Below are positions 8,117 to 16,297 of a stretch of DNA of 63,094 nt, piece after piece (the stretch's first letter is position 1; every line of letters starts with the position of its first letter). The notes under the pieces were generated by a model. That model saw nothing but the letters and a program-made list of their open reading frames with translations, did no database searches and was not told where the DNA came from. The stretch comes from an uncultured Muribaculaceae bacterium. GTDB taxonomy: Bacteria > Bacteroidota > Bacteroidia > Bacteroidales > Muribaculaceae. Location: contig CAJUAF010000015.1 of the NCBI GenBank assembly GCA_910584365.1, positions 1-63,094 on the forward strand, given 5' to 3'. Position numbers and translations under genes: made by a program.

Positions 8117-8923
8117 ATGAAGACTTCCGAAAACCCGATGTCGGCCGAAGCGCTTTATAACGCGGTCGGCCGCCGTAAATCAAGCAGAACCTATAACGGA
8201 CTGAGGATTGACAGACCGGTCATTGCTGAACTTGGGGAAATTATCGGCGCACTGCATCCTCTTCTGCCCGGCGTTTCCCTCCCGGTGATAAAAATCGTTG
8301 ACAATGACTCCGCCGACGGACGACTCGGGACATACGGAGTGATTTCCGGCGCCAGACAATATTTCGTGATGGCGGCTGCAAAGTCTCCGTCGGCTCAGGT
8401 CCAGGCCGGATATATGTTCGAACAGCTTATTCTTGCCGCTACCGTCCTCGGACTCGATACCTGCTGGCTCGGGGGTACCTTCCGCCGGGGACGTTTCGCC
8501 CAGGTGGCGGGAGATTGCGGTGACCGGGAAGTATCAATCGTTTCCCCGACCGGCCACTCCACTCCTAAAATGCGTTTTGCCGAACGGATGATGAGGCGTG
8601 TCGTCAAGTCTGACCGCCGTAAACCATTCGGCGAACTCTTCAGCGGAGTCGCTCCCGATTCCGCCGTAGGGAAGCTGCTTGAGGCCGTCCGCCTGGCCCC
8701 TTCCTCCTCTAATTCCCAGCCCTGGCGCGCCACGGTAGATAAATCTGACGGCGATCTGACAATAAGGTTTTCCTGCACTACCTCCAACAGTTTCTCTGCT
8801 ATTGATATGGGTATAGCCTATGCCCATTTTCTGATAGCTTCGGCTGCCTGTGGTTTCCGGTGGTCGATTCATAATCAGGATACGCCCCTCTCCCTCGTAT
8901 TCCGGCTGGAACGGAGGGGATAA
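8117..8923 (+). CDS. nitroreductase-family protein (TM1586-like putative FMN nitroreductase)
   Basis: 268 residues. The opening (ALYNAVGRRKSSRTYNG, about 12-28) is the usual nitroreductase N-terminal FMN-phosphate segment, with SSRTY in place of S-x-R-x-F/Y. LAPSSSNSQPWR at about 194-205 is a second FMN-binding signature, and the central LGLDTCWLGGTF at about 112-123 is typical of the family. The tandem arrangement, with two half-domains in one chain, fits the putative TM nitroreductase family (TM1586-like). It probably binds FMN and reduces a small electron acceptor with NAD(P)H; the substrate is unknown. It stands alone between a terminator and a small membrane gene. Confidence 0.82.
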   Translation: MKTSENPMSAEALYNAVGRRKSSRTYNGLRIDRPVIAELGEIIGALHPLLPGVSLPVIKIVDNDSADGRLGTYGVISGARQYFVMAAAKSPSAQVQAGYMFEQLILAATVLGLDTCWLGGTFRRGRFAQVAGDCGDREVSIVSPTGHSTPKMRFAERMMRRVVKSDRRKPFGELFSGVAPDSAVGKLLEAVRLAPSSSNSQPWRATVDKSDGDLTIRFSCTTSNSFSAIDMGIAYAHFLIASAACGFRWSIHNQDTPLSLVFRLERRG

Positions 8924-9129
8924 CAGGCCATCGGTCCCGCACACGTCGGGCCTGAGTACGTCGGCTGTTTTCCTTGATATTTTTCCGCATACTGAACAAA
9001 AGGCGTTAAAAATCCTTTAATATAGTAAAGCGACCGAGACACGCGATTCTCCTCCGGACCGCACTTTTTTTGCCGGGGAGGCCGCGATGGTCTCCGGAGT
9101 ATTTACCGATAATCAAAATTTAAATAGAT

Positions 9130-9339
9130 ATGCGAACCGGAAAGGCTATATTTTGGACAGGATTTATTTTGACAGTAGGGATAATATTTGCATATCTTGT
9201 GCTGATGTTCATCGGGATTCCTTCCTCTTTCGCCAACTGGCTTTCCACACTGATTTTCTGCGGTATCGTCCTGGTCGGCGCCATCATGATGGTACTCGGG
9301 CGATATATCGAGCGCACCTCCTCTTCCGATTTGCCCTAA
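9130..9339 (+). CDS. small two-helix membrane protein of unknown function
   Basis: 69 residues. Two hydrophobic helices lie at about 6-28 (AIFWTGFILTVGIIFAYLVL) and 36-58 (WLSTLIFCGIVLVGAIMMVL), with a polar tail R-Y-I-E-R-T-S-S-S-D. No family is recognised. It is a stand-alone gene followed by a cluster of inverted repeats (9361-9429) that also front the next promoter. A real gene is likely from the sharp two-helix design, though its small size leaves room for doubt. Confidence 0.6.
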   Translation: MRTGKAIFWTGFILTVGIIFAYLVLMFIGIPSSFANWLSTLIFCGIVLVGAIMMVLGRYIERTSSSDLP

Positions 9340-9360
9340 CCGCGGGCCGGATTGTTTTTC

Positions 9361-9375
9361 TACGTTTAAAACGTA
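9361..9375. repeat. 15-nt palindrome TACGTTT-A-AAACGTA
   Basis: Perfect 7-bp arms around one central A, between the small membrane gene and the first S8 peptidase. With the inverted repeats at 9389-9410 (GGCAAAA/TTTTGCC) and 9409-9429 it forms a chain of three in 70 bp. It could be part of the termination zone or an operator. Confidence 0.6.
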
Positions 9376-9408
9376 CCTTGTAATGCACGGCAAAATTGTC
9401 TGTTTTTG

Positions 9409-9429
9409 CCCGAATAATCGTTATTCGGG
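9409..9429 (+). terminator. hairpin abutting the promoter of the S8 peptidase pair
   Basis: CCCGAATAA (9409-9417) and TTATTCGGG (9421-9429) form a perfect 9-bp stem with a 3-base loop. The next bases, TTTG, serve both as the start of a weak T tract and as the -33 element of the next promoter. An operator is an alternative reading. Confidence 0.6.
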
Positions 9430-9460
9430 TTTGTAAGATTGAAAAAAATCGCTAAATTTG
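9430..9460 (+). promoter_or_regulatory. promoter of the first S8 peptidase
   Basis: TTTG (9430-9433), a 19-bp gap, then TAAATTTG (9453-9460): an ideal Bacteroidota promoter. The leader before the ATG at 9521 is about 55 nt. Confidence 0.8.
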
Positions 9461-9520
9461 CGCGGTAAACTATCCCATTACCGGAGCAGATTGCTGTCTC
9501 CCGCCAACCATTATTATCAG

Positions 9521-11812
9521 ATGAAGAAATTTTTACTTTCGATTGTAGCGCTGTCTGCCACAGCTTTTGTCGCCGGAGCGCAAGTGCAACTGACCCTTGA
9601 AGAACAGCTCCGAGTCGGAGCCGCCCGTTGCGGAGTACCCGTATCGGACGTGTTTTTCAGCCGGGCCATGCAGAAGACTCCCCGCCAGGTTCCTGTCGCT
9701 GCAGCCGCCGGAACGGTCAGGGCTCTTATGCGAGTAGAGTCTCCCCGGGTATTGGAAACGTTGAAATCCAAGGGACTGCAAGTCGTCGATGAGGTCGCCG
9801 GCACTTATATCGTCGACGTACCTGTTGACAAAGCCCGTGATATCGCGGCAACAGAGGGGGTAATGGGCTTCCAGCTGGGTCGGAAAGTATATCCTACGCT
9901 TGACCGTGCGAAAGAGAAATCCCATGTCTCCGAGATTTTCGCCCCTGCCGAAGATCTCCCCGGCGTATATACCGGCAGCGGAGTAGTGGTCGGCATTTTC
10001 GACGGCGGTATTGACCCCAACCATATCAATTTCCAGGATGCCGACGGCGCCCCCCGTGTGAAAGCCCTTTGGGTCTACGACGAAGAGGGAGCCGAAGAGG
10101 CGTATCTCTCGCCCGAGCGCATCAAATCTTTCAAGGACGACGAATACGGCACTCAATATGAATCCTGCAGCCACGGAACCCATACGCTCGGTATTCTTGC
10201 AGGCTCTTTCACTGCCTCCAATGTGGCTAAAGACTACCGGGGAGTGGCTATTGGTGCCGACATTGTGGTCTGCGCCGGATACGCGTCCACTCCCAACCTG
10301 CTTGCCGGTCTGAAACGCATGAGCGATTACGCCAAGAGCGTAGGGAAGCCGCTGGTGGTAAATATGTCGCTCGGAGACAATATCGGACCACATGACGGTA
10401 CGGACGAATTCGGTATGGCCGCCAACAAGTTCTGCCGCGAAAATAACGTTCATCTTTTCATTTCCTCCGGCAATGAAGGAAAGCTGCGCGGAAGCTGCGT
10501 CGGCTCCATTACCGCCGACGGACCTTTCCGCACGTTCGTCGACGGTGGAACAGAGATGACCGCCACCGGACTCGGCAGCCGCGCCCAGGCTTACGGTCAG
10601 CTTGAGATATATTCCCAGGACGAAACCCCACAGCAGGTTTATCTCGACATAATCGACAAACGGAATCCCGAAACTCCGCTGGCTACTTTCCCCCTTCCCC
10701 TGGACGAGGAAGTATATTACCAGACTCCGGATTTCAAAAGCCAGGCAAGTTTCGGAATCGAGGGAACCGGAGAGCAGAACGATGTATTCTCTCAGTACTG
10801 GTCGAATTCCTTCTTCATGGCCGTCACACAGAAAATGCCCGGCACGGGACGCACCTTCACCCAGATTCTCCTTCAGCTTGTCTCGAAGACCCAGGCAAAC
10901 AACAGCCGTTATTTCTTTGCTGTCCGCGCGGAAGGAACTCCGGGCAAGAAAGTGTTCTGCTACGATATGTTCATGTCCGGCGGATATGACATCAACCGCT
11001 ACATAGACAACGGCCTGGAAGGATATACCGCCGCCAACGGAAACGGCACGATCAACAACATGGCCTGCGGTCATGACGTTGTCGCAGTAGGTTCCTACAA
11101 CTCCGGCACTCCGAAAATGACTCAGGATTATTCCGGAGCGATAGGGGATGTCAGCGATTTTTCCTCATGGGGGGAAACCAACGACGGCCGCACTCTCCCT
11201 CAGATCTGCGCTCCCGGCTCCTGCATCGTCTCCTCGATGTCTTCCTGGTTTGCAAGCAGCTCCGTCTATAAGGCATATTATTCAACCATTTTCCCGAAAG
11301 TAAGTTCTTACCGCAACGCCTCAACCGGCAAGACATATTACTGGACCGAGATGTCCGGCACTTCCATGTCCGCCCCCTTCATGGCCGGTACCGCGGCGCT
11401 CTGGCTTGAGGCCAATCCCGAGCTTACCACTCAGGAAATCGTAGCGATAGCCCAGGAGACGGCTCAGAGCGCTGCTTCGGAGCGGCCCAACTGGGGTGCA
11501 TCCGGTTCGCTGAACGCATACGCCGGTCTGAAGAAAGTGCTTGAACGCAACGGCGTAGCCCTTCCCGGAGCCGACCGCGATGACAAGGACCTCCTTATCC
11601 AGCCTCTCGGCGACGGCCTTTACGAGGTGTTTGCCGCCGGACATGATGACATCACCGTGGAAATAGCCGATATGCACGGACGCATTGTCCGCCGGCTCGG
11701 CGGCAGCGGCGACACCCTGGAGGTATCCGCCGCCGGACTCCAGCCCGGAATATATGTGCTTGGCGCCCGCGCCGGCCGCTCTGCCCGCTCCCTTAAGATT
11801 GCTGTCCGCTGA
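9521..11812 (+). CDS. secreted S8 (subtilisin-like) serine peptidase with T9SS-type sorting domain
   Basis: 763 residues from the ATG at 9521; the frame reaches 9458 only through a TTG inside the promoter. A signal peptide ends near AGAQ (about 20). The catalytic triad is D161 (GIFDGGID), H218 (CSHGTHTLG) and S615 (SGTSMSAPF). A long insert of about 200 residues sits between the His and Ser motifs, probably a beta-sandwich or protease-associated region. The last 75 residues or so (from DLLIQPL) resemble a type A T9SS sorting domain: a short strand pattern ending in L-x-P-G-I-Y-V-L and a basic tail. It is therefore probably carried across the outer membrane by the SprA system encoded at 26515. 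A paralogue follows 47 bp downstream, probably in the same transcript. Confidence 0.92.
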   Translation: MKKFLLSIVALSATAFVAGAQVQLTLEEQLRVGAARCGVPVSDVFFSRAMQKTPRQVPVAAAAGTVRALMRVESPRVLETLKSKGLQVVDEVAGTYIVDVPVDKARDIAATEGVMGFQLGRKVYPTLDRAKEKSHVSEIFAPAEDLPGVYTGSGVVVGIFDGGIDPNHINFQDADGAPRVKALWVYDEEGAEEAYLSPERIKSFKDDEYGTQYESCSHGTHTLGILAGSFTASNVAKDYRGVAIGADIVVCAGYASTPNLLAGLKRMSDYAKSVGKPLVVNMSLGDNIGPHDGTDEFGMAANKFCRENNVHLFISSGNEGKLRGSCVGSITADGPFRTFVDGGTEMTATGLGSRAQAYGQLEIYSQDETPQQVYLDIIDKRNPETPLATFPLPLDEEVYYQTPDFKSQASFGIEGTGEQNDVFSQYWSNSFFMAVTQKMPGTGRTFTQILLQLVSKTQANNSRYFFAVRAEGTPGKKVFCYDMFMSGGYDINRYIDNGLEGYTAANGNGTINNMACGHDVVAVGSYNSGTPKMTQDYSGAIGDVSDFSSWGETNDGRTLPQICAPGSCIVSSMSSWFASSSVYKAYYSTIFPKVSSYRNASTGKTYYWTEMSGTSMSAPFMAGTAALWLEANPELTTQEIVAIAQETAQSAASERPNWGASGSLNAYAGLKKVLERNGVALPGADRDDKDLLIQPLGDGLYEVFAAGHDDITVEIADMHGRIVRRLGGSGDTLEVSAAGLQPGIYVLGARAGRSARSLKIAVR

Positions 11813-11859
11813 CGCTTTCCGTCCGCGAGCTGTATTCTCCATTTAGCTTACAGATAATA

Positions 11860-14058
11860 ATGAACCGACTTAAACTCTCTCTCTTGATTCTCGCCGGATT
11901 GTCGTCCTTCGGGTTCGACAGCCCGGCGAGGGTTGTTTCTCCTGCACTGACGCAACGCTCTGTCATGGCCCGCGGCAATAGCGGAGCCCGCGCTGAAAAC
12001 TCCACCGGGATCTACTGGCCCCTGATTGTCAAACTCCGGAATCCGGAGCAGCCGTTGCCCGGATACATATCTGTGATTCACCGGCGAGGTCCATTCGTGC
12101 TGGCGTATGTGCCGGAAGACAGAATCGGAGACCTCGATGCCCTGGGGAACATCTCCCGTGCGGAGGGGGGATTGATATGCACTCCTTCGCTTGATCGCGC
12201 CAGGAGTTTCTGCGGTTTCCCCGAGGTTGAAAGCGGCGCCGGCTTTCCCGAAGCCTATACCGGCAGGGGAGTGGTTGTCGGATTCTGCGATATCGGTTTC
12301 GACCCCAACCATCCGGCTTTCGCCGCACCGTCGGGGGGAGAGTCCCGTGTCCGCAGTCTTGTTTCCTACGGCCTCTCCCCCGGGTCTGTCGTAAGACTCG
12401 GGTCTCCCGAGGAAATCTCCGGATGGAGTACGGATAATTCCGACGAGTGGCACGGAACCCATGTCGGTGGAATACTGGCCGGAAGCTATACCGGGAATCC
12501 CTATTACGGCATCGCCCGCGAGGCCGAGATTGTAGCCACCACCAGCCCCCTCCACTCCGCCCTGCTTCTTGCCGGGATGGAAGATGTCATCGCCTATGGA
12601 CGCAGTCAGGGAAAACCCGCGGTCATCAATATGTCGGTAGGCTCCACGACGGGACCTCATGACGGGACTTCCCTCTTCTGCCAGTATCTCAGACTCCTTT
12701 CCGAAGACGCGGTCATCTGCATCTCGGCCGGAAACGATGCCGGTCGCCCGGCCCGTCTGGCCGGCACTTTCCCCGCTGACGGGGCTACGGCCGGACTGGC
12801 CTGCGTCAGCAGCCGCAGCTGGGTGGCGAATGATGTCGACGGATATATGGACGTCTGGAGCGCTGACGACGGTGTTTTCGGCCTGAACATCGTTCTTCAG
12901 AAAGAAGGGGAATATACCATCCTCCACCGTATTCCATGTCCGGAAATAACGCCCGAATCTCCCGAAATCCATTTTGTGGCGGCATCTTCCGAAGACATCC
13001 TCGACTATATCGGCACCGACCGTCAGAACAGCATCGTCTCGGAGGTCCTGGCTGAATATTTCGAGGGATATATCTCCGTCACTACCGAGATAAATCCTGA
13101 AAACGGACGTTTCAACGCCCTTGTACGGTACCGTGTCATCGCCCACAAGGACAGCGACGGAAAACCGTTGCTGGTATGCAATCCCGGCATAGAGGCGGTA
13201 GGCCGTAAGGGCCAATATGCCGACATTTACTGCTCGGAATCATTGCTCGCCACAGAATTCCGTCCGCGTCCGACCGGCTTCATCCGCACCGCCGACGGAT
13301 ATATCAACGACTTTATAACCGGCGACGGTGTTATCGGCGTCGGGGCTATGTGTTCCCGTCAATCCTACGGGATGCTTAACGGGGAGACCTATGACTCAGG
13401 TTATCCCGAAGGCTGGATCGCCTCTTTTTCCTCATTCTCTTCAGGAGACCGTATGCCGAAACTGCCCGACATCGTAGCTCCGGGCGCCTACGTGATCTCC
13501 CCGATTTCCACTCCCTTTGTCGAAGCCCATCCGGCCTATCGGAATACCGCCAGCGCCGTTGAGAACATCGACGGCAGAAACTATTACTGGTACTCCACCT
13601 GCGGAACCTCCATGTCTACCCCCTTTATTGCGGGTGTGGCCGCTCTGTGGCTCCAGGCAGACCCGACGCTGACCCCCTCCGAAGTAAAAGAGATAATGCT
13701 TCAGACGGCCGACCGTCCCGTCAATGACCCCGATTCTCCCCGCTGGGGTAAAGGGGTACTCAACGCCCGCGAGGGTCTGCGGACCGTCCTGGCCCGCGCC
13801 GGAGTCTCCGATGTGTCCTCCGACCGGGAACGCCTGCTGGAAATCCTGCCGCAGGACAATGGTCTCTGGCGCCTGGAACTTCCCGGCGGACAGATTCTGC
13901 GTACCGAGATCTATTCTCCGGCGGGAACCCTGTTGTTGAGGGAGGAGAGCCGTTCGGAATCAGTTGATATCGACTGCTCCCGATGGAGGGGAATGCCTCT
14001 GATTCTGCGCGTGACGACCTCCGGAGGCGTCGAGACAGCCCGTATTCTTCCGCGCTGA
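11860..14058 (+). CDS. second secreted S8 serine peptidase, paralogue of the upstream one
   Basis: 732 residues. The catalytic triad is D144 (GFCDIGFDPNH), H198 (EWHGTHVGG) and S584 (CGTSMSTPF). The N-terminus is hydrophobic (LKLSLLILAGLSSFGF) and fits a signal peptide. The C-terminal 80 residues again look like a T9SS sorting domain but are more diverged, with no clear L-x-P-G-I-Y motif. The layout (prodomain-like start, long insert between His and Ser, C-terminal beta domain) is the same as in the upstream gene, so the pair arose by duplication. It shares the promoter at 9430-9460 and ends at the hairpin 14147-14180. Confidence 0.9.
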   Translation: MNRLKLSLLILAGLSSFGFDSPARVVSPALTQRSVMARGNSGARAENSTGIYWPLIVKLRNPEQPLPGYISVIHRRGPFVLAYVPEDRIGDLDALGNISRAEGGLICTPSLDRARSFCGFPEVESGAGFPEAYTGRGVVVGFCDIGFDPNHPAFAAPSGGESRVRSLVSYGLSPGSVVRLGSPEEISGWSTDNSDEWHGTHVGGILAGSYTGNPYYGIAREAEIVATTSPLHSALLLAGMEDVIAYGRSQGKPAVINMSVGSTTGPHDGTSLFCQYLRLLSEDAVICISAGNDAGRPARLAGTFPADGATAGLACVSSRSWVANDVDGYMDVWSADDGVFGLNIVLQKEGEYTILHRIPCPEITPESPEIHFVAASSEDILDYIGTDRQNSIVSEVLAEYFEGYISVTTEINPENGRFNALVRYRVIAHKDSDGKPLLVCNPGIEAVGRKGQYADIYCSESLLATEFRPRPTGFIRTADGYINDFITGDGVIGVGAMCSRQSYGMLNGETYDSGYPEGWIASFSSFSSGDRMPKLPDIVAPGAYVISPISTPFVEAHPAYRNTASAVENIDGRNYYWYSTCGTSMSTPFIAGVAALWLQADPTLTPSEVKEIMLQTADRPVNDPDSPRWGKGVLNAREGLRTVLARAGVSDVSSDRERLLEILPQDNGLWRLELPGGQILRTEIYSPAGTLLLREESRSESVDIDCSRWRGMPLILRVTTSGGVETARILPR

Positions 14059-14146
14059 TTTCCCGCGCTTTGTCTCCCGCTTCTTCCCGGCGTTGACATT
14101 TATTTTAAACAAGCTCGAAATCTGTCCCTTAATCAGGTAAGGAAAC

Positions 14147-14180
14147 AAGTTGGCCTGCAAAAATTTTGCGGGCCAACTTA
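14147..14180 (+). terminator. strong hairpin ending the S8 pair and overlapping the cdsA promoter
   Basis: AAGTTGGCC (14147-14155) pairs with GGCCAACTT (14172-14180), and inner GCAA/TTGC pairing extends the stem past one mismatch. ATTTGTTG follows. The -33 TTTG of cdsA (14166-14169) lies inside the 3' part of the hairpin. Confidence 0.75.
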
Positions 14181-14196
14181 TTTGTTGTAAATTTGC
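14166..14196 (+). promoter_or_regulatory. promoter of cdsA
   Basis: TTTG (14166-14169), a 19-bp gap, then TAAATTTG (14189-14196): an ideal match. The ATG is at 14221, so the leader is about 18 nt. The upstream terminator hairpin covers the -33 element. Confidence 0.75.
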
Positions 14197-14220
14197 GTTT
14201 GGAAATCGAAATAAGTCATA

Positions 14221-15075
14221 ATGAAAAATGTACTGACACGCTCCCTGACGGGATTGCTTTATATCGCGGTTATCGTCGGCGCCATTTTCGGAGGCGCCCT
14301 ATGGTTCTGGCTTCTGACGGTGCTTTTCGGAGTCCTCGGCATCAATGAGTTCAACCGCATCGCCAACCGCAACCGCTTCTCCACCACTACCGGACTGCTC
14401 GATATCATCGGAGGAATAGCGCTGGTTTCCATGGGGTCCGCGATTTCGGCCTACGGGGCGCTCCCCGGCTTCCTCGGCGCATGGAGTCTCTCGACATTCC
14501 TGTTTGTCTACGTGGTCTATCTGCTGGCCCGGCTGGTGGCCCAGCTGTATGTTCAGGACGGCAGCGCCCTGGCCCACTATGCCGTCTCCTTTATGGGACA
14601 GATATATGTGGCCCTCCCGATGGCCCTGCTCGGATGGCTTTACAGCGTTACCTCCCCGGTCTTCATCCTTTCGATATTCGTCCTTATCTGGCTGAGCGAC
14701 ACCGGAGCGTTCTGCGTCGGTTCCCTGCTGGGGCGTCATAAGCTCTTTGAACGTATTTCTCCCAAAAAATCGTGGGAAGGATTCTTCGGAGGGCTGTTTT
14801 TCTGCCTGGCCGCGGCGCTGGCCTTCCAGCTTTGTGTGCCCCAGTACTTTATGGGGATGGGCGTATGGCGTATGCTTGGACTTGGTGCTGTCGTCTGCGT
14901 CTTCGGAACGTGGGGCGACCTGGTCGAATCCCTGATCAAACGTACTCTCGGGGTCAAGGACTCGGGAAATCTTCTCCCGGGCCACGGGGGGATTCTCGAC
15001 CGCATCGACTCCCTGATTCTCGTTGTCCCGGCCACGATGGCCTATATGCTCGCCCTGGCGGTTATGACCTATTGA
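14221..15075 (+). CDS. cdsA: phosphatidate cytidylyltransferase
   Basis: Makes CDP-diacylglycerol from phosphatidate and CTP, the branch point of phospholipid synthesis, in the inner membrane. 284 residues with about eight hydrophobic helices. The C-terminal family signature is fully present: S-L-I-K-R-T-L-G-V-K-D-S-G-N-L-L-P-G-H-G followed by G-I-L-D-R-I-D (about 238-264), including the metal-binding Asp residues. It has its own promoter just upstream; purM follows 32 bp downstream and may be read through. Confidence 0.95.
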   Translation: MKNVLTRSLTGLLYIAVIVGAIFGGALWFWLLTVLFGVLGINEFNRIANRNRFSTTTGLLDIIGGIALVSMGSAISAYGALPGFLGAWSLSTFLFVYVVYLLARLVAQLYVQDGSALAHYAVSFMGQIYVALPMALLGWLYSVTSPVFILSIFVLIWLSDTGAFCVGSLLGRHKLFERISPKKSWEGFFGGLFFCLAAALAFQLCVPQYFMGMGVWRMLGLGAVVCVFGTWGDLVESLIKRTLGVKDSGNLLPGHGGILDRIDSLILVVPATMAYMLALAVMTY

Positions 15076-15107
15076 TTTTCTGCTGAAACATACTTCTACA
15101 AATAAAT

Positions 15108-16277
15108 ATGACTTCCAACGAACGATACATGATGCGTGGCGTCTCCGCCGCCAAAGAAGATGTACACAACGCTATAAAGAATGTCGACAAGGGACTTTAC
15201 CCGAAGGCTTTCTGCAAGATTATCCCCGATATCCTCGGCGGTGACCCCGAGTGGTGCAACATCATGCACGCCGACGGCGCCGGCACGAAGTCTTCCCTGG
15301 CGTATGCCTACTGGCGCGAGACCGGCGACCTCTCGGTGTGGCGCGGCATCGCCCAGGACGCCCTTATCATGAATATCGACGACCTCCTCTGCGTCGGAGC
15401 CACCGACAACATCCTTGTCTCCTCCACCATCGGCCGCAACAAGCGCCTGATTCCCGGGGAGGTCATCGCCGCCATAATCAACGGCACCGAGGAGCTTCTT
15501 GCCAGGATGCGCTCGCTCGGAGTCAGCGTTTACAGCACCGGCGGCGAGACCGCCGATGTCGGCGACCTTGTCCGCACCATTATCGTGGACTCCACAGTAA
15601 CCTGCCGTATGCGTCGGGCCGACGTGGTCAACAACGCCGATATCCGCGGCGGCGACGTTATCGTAGGGCTCGCCTCTTTCGGACAGGCCACATACGAGGA
15701 TGAATACAACGGCGGCATGGGGAGCAACGGACTGACCTCCGCCCGCCACGATGTCTTCTGCAAGGAGGTTGCCGCCAGATATCCCGAGACTTTCGACGGT
15801 GCAATGCCTGAGGACCTCGCTTACAGCGGCTCCGTCTCGCTCACAGACAAAGTCGACGGCACCCCCCTCGACGCCGGCAAGCTGGTTCTGTCCCCCACGC
15901 GCACCTATGCCCCGGTAATCAAGACCCTCCTGGCCCGGATGCGTCCCGCCATCCACGGCATGGTCCACTGCACCGGAGGCGCCCAGACAAAAGTGCTGCA
16001 CTTCGTCGAGAACAAACACGTCATCAAGGACAACCTCTTCCCCGTACCTCCGCTGTTCGCCCTGATTCAGAAGCAGAGCGGCACCGACTGGCGCGAGATG
16101 TATAAGGTCTTCAATATGGGACACCGCATGGAAATCTATGTCGCTCCCGGGGACGCGGATGCGGTAATCGCCATCGCCCGCGAGTTCGGCATCGACGCCC
16201 GCGTTGTCGGCCGCGTCGAGGATGCTCCCGCCAACCGCCTGACCATTACCGGCGAATACGGTACGTTTGAATACTGA
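15108..16277 (+). CDS. purM: phosphoribosylformylglycinamidine cyclo-ligase (AIR synthase)
   Basis: ATP-dependent closure of the imidazole ring in purine synthesis. 389 residues, slightly longer than the roughly 345 of the E. coli enzyme. The PurM fold is seen in H-A-D-G-A-G-T-K-S (about 54-62), D-D-L-L-C-V-G-A-T-D at 90-99, the G-G-E-T-A-D-V segment at about 145-151 (Bacteroidota version of G-G-E-T-A-E-M-P), and a C-terminal stretch containing C-T-G-G-A-Q-T-K and F-N-M-G-H-R-M-E. The divergence from the proteobacterial enzyme, for example the missing N-terminal S-Y-K-D-A-G-V motif, is to my recollection usual in Bacteroidales. It follows cdsA closely and precedes the MltF-like gene by 20 bp. 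Confidence 0.85.
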   Translation: MTSNERYMMRGVSAAKEDVHNAIKNVDKGLYPKAFCKIIPDILGGDPEWCNIMHADGAGTKSSLAYAYWRETGDLSVWRGIAQDALIMNIDDLLCVGATDNILVSSTIGRNKRLIPGEVIAAIINGTEELLARMRSLGVSVYSTGGETADVGDLVRTIIVDSTVTCRMRRADVVNNADIRGGDVIVGLASFGQATYEDEYNGGMGSNGLTSARHDVFCKEVAARYPETFDGAMPEDLAYSGSVSLTDKVDGTPLDAGKLVLSPTRTYAPVIKTLLARMRPAIHGMVHCTGGAQTKVLHFVENKHVIKDNLFPVPPLFALIQKQSGTDWREMYKVFNMGHRMEIYVAPGDADAVIAIAREFGIDARVVGRVEDAPANRLTITGEYGTFEY

Positions 16278-16297
16278 ACCCCGCTTTTCCCCGGCTT

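Noticed and set aside
6327..8183. 618-codon open frame on the - strand
   Set aside because: Antisense of the TPR protein gene; composition is a mirror of its codon bias.
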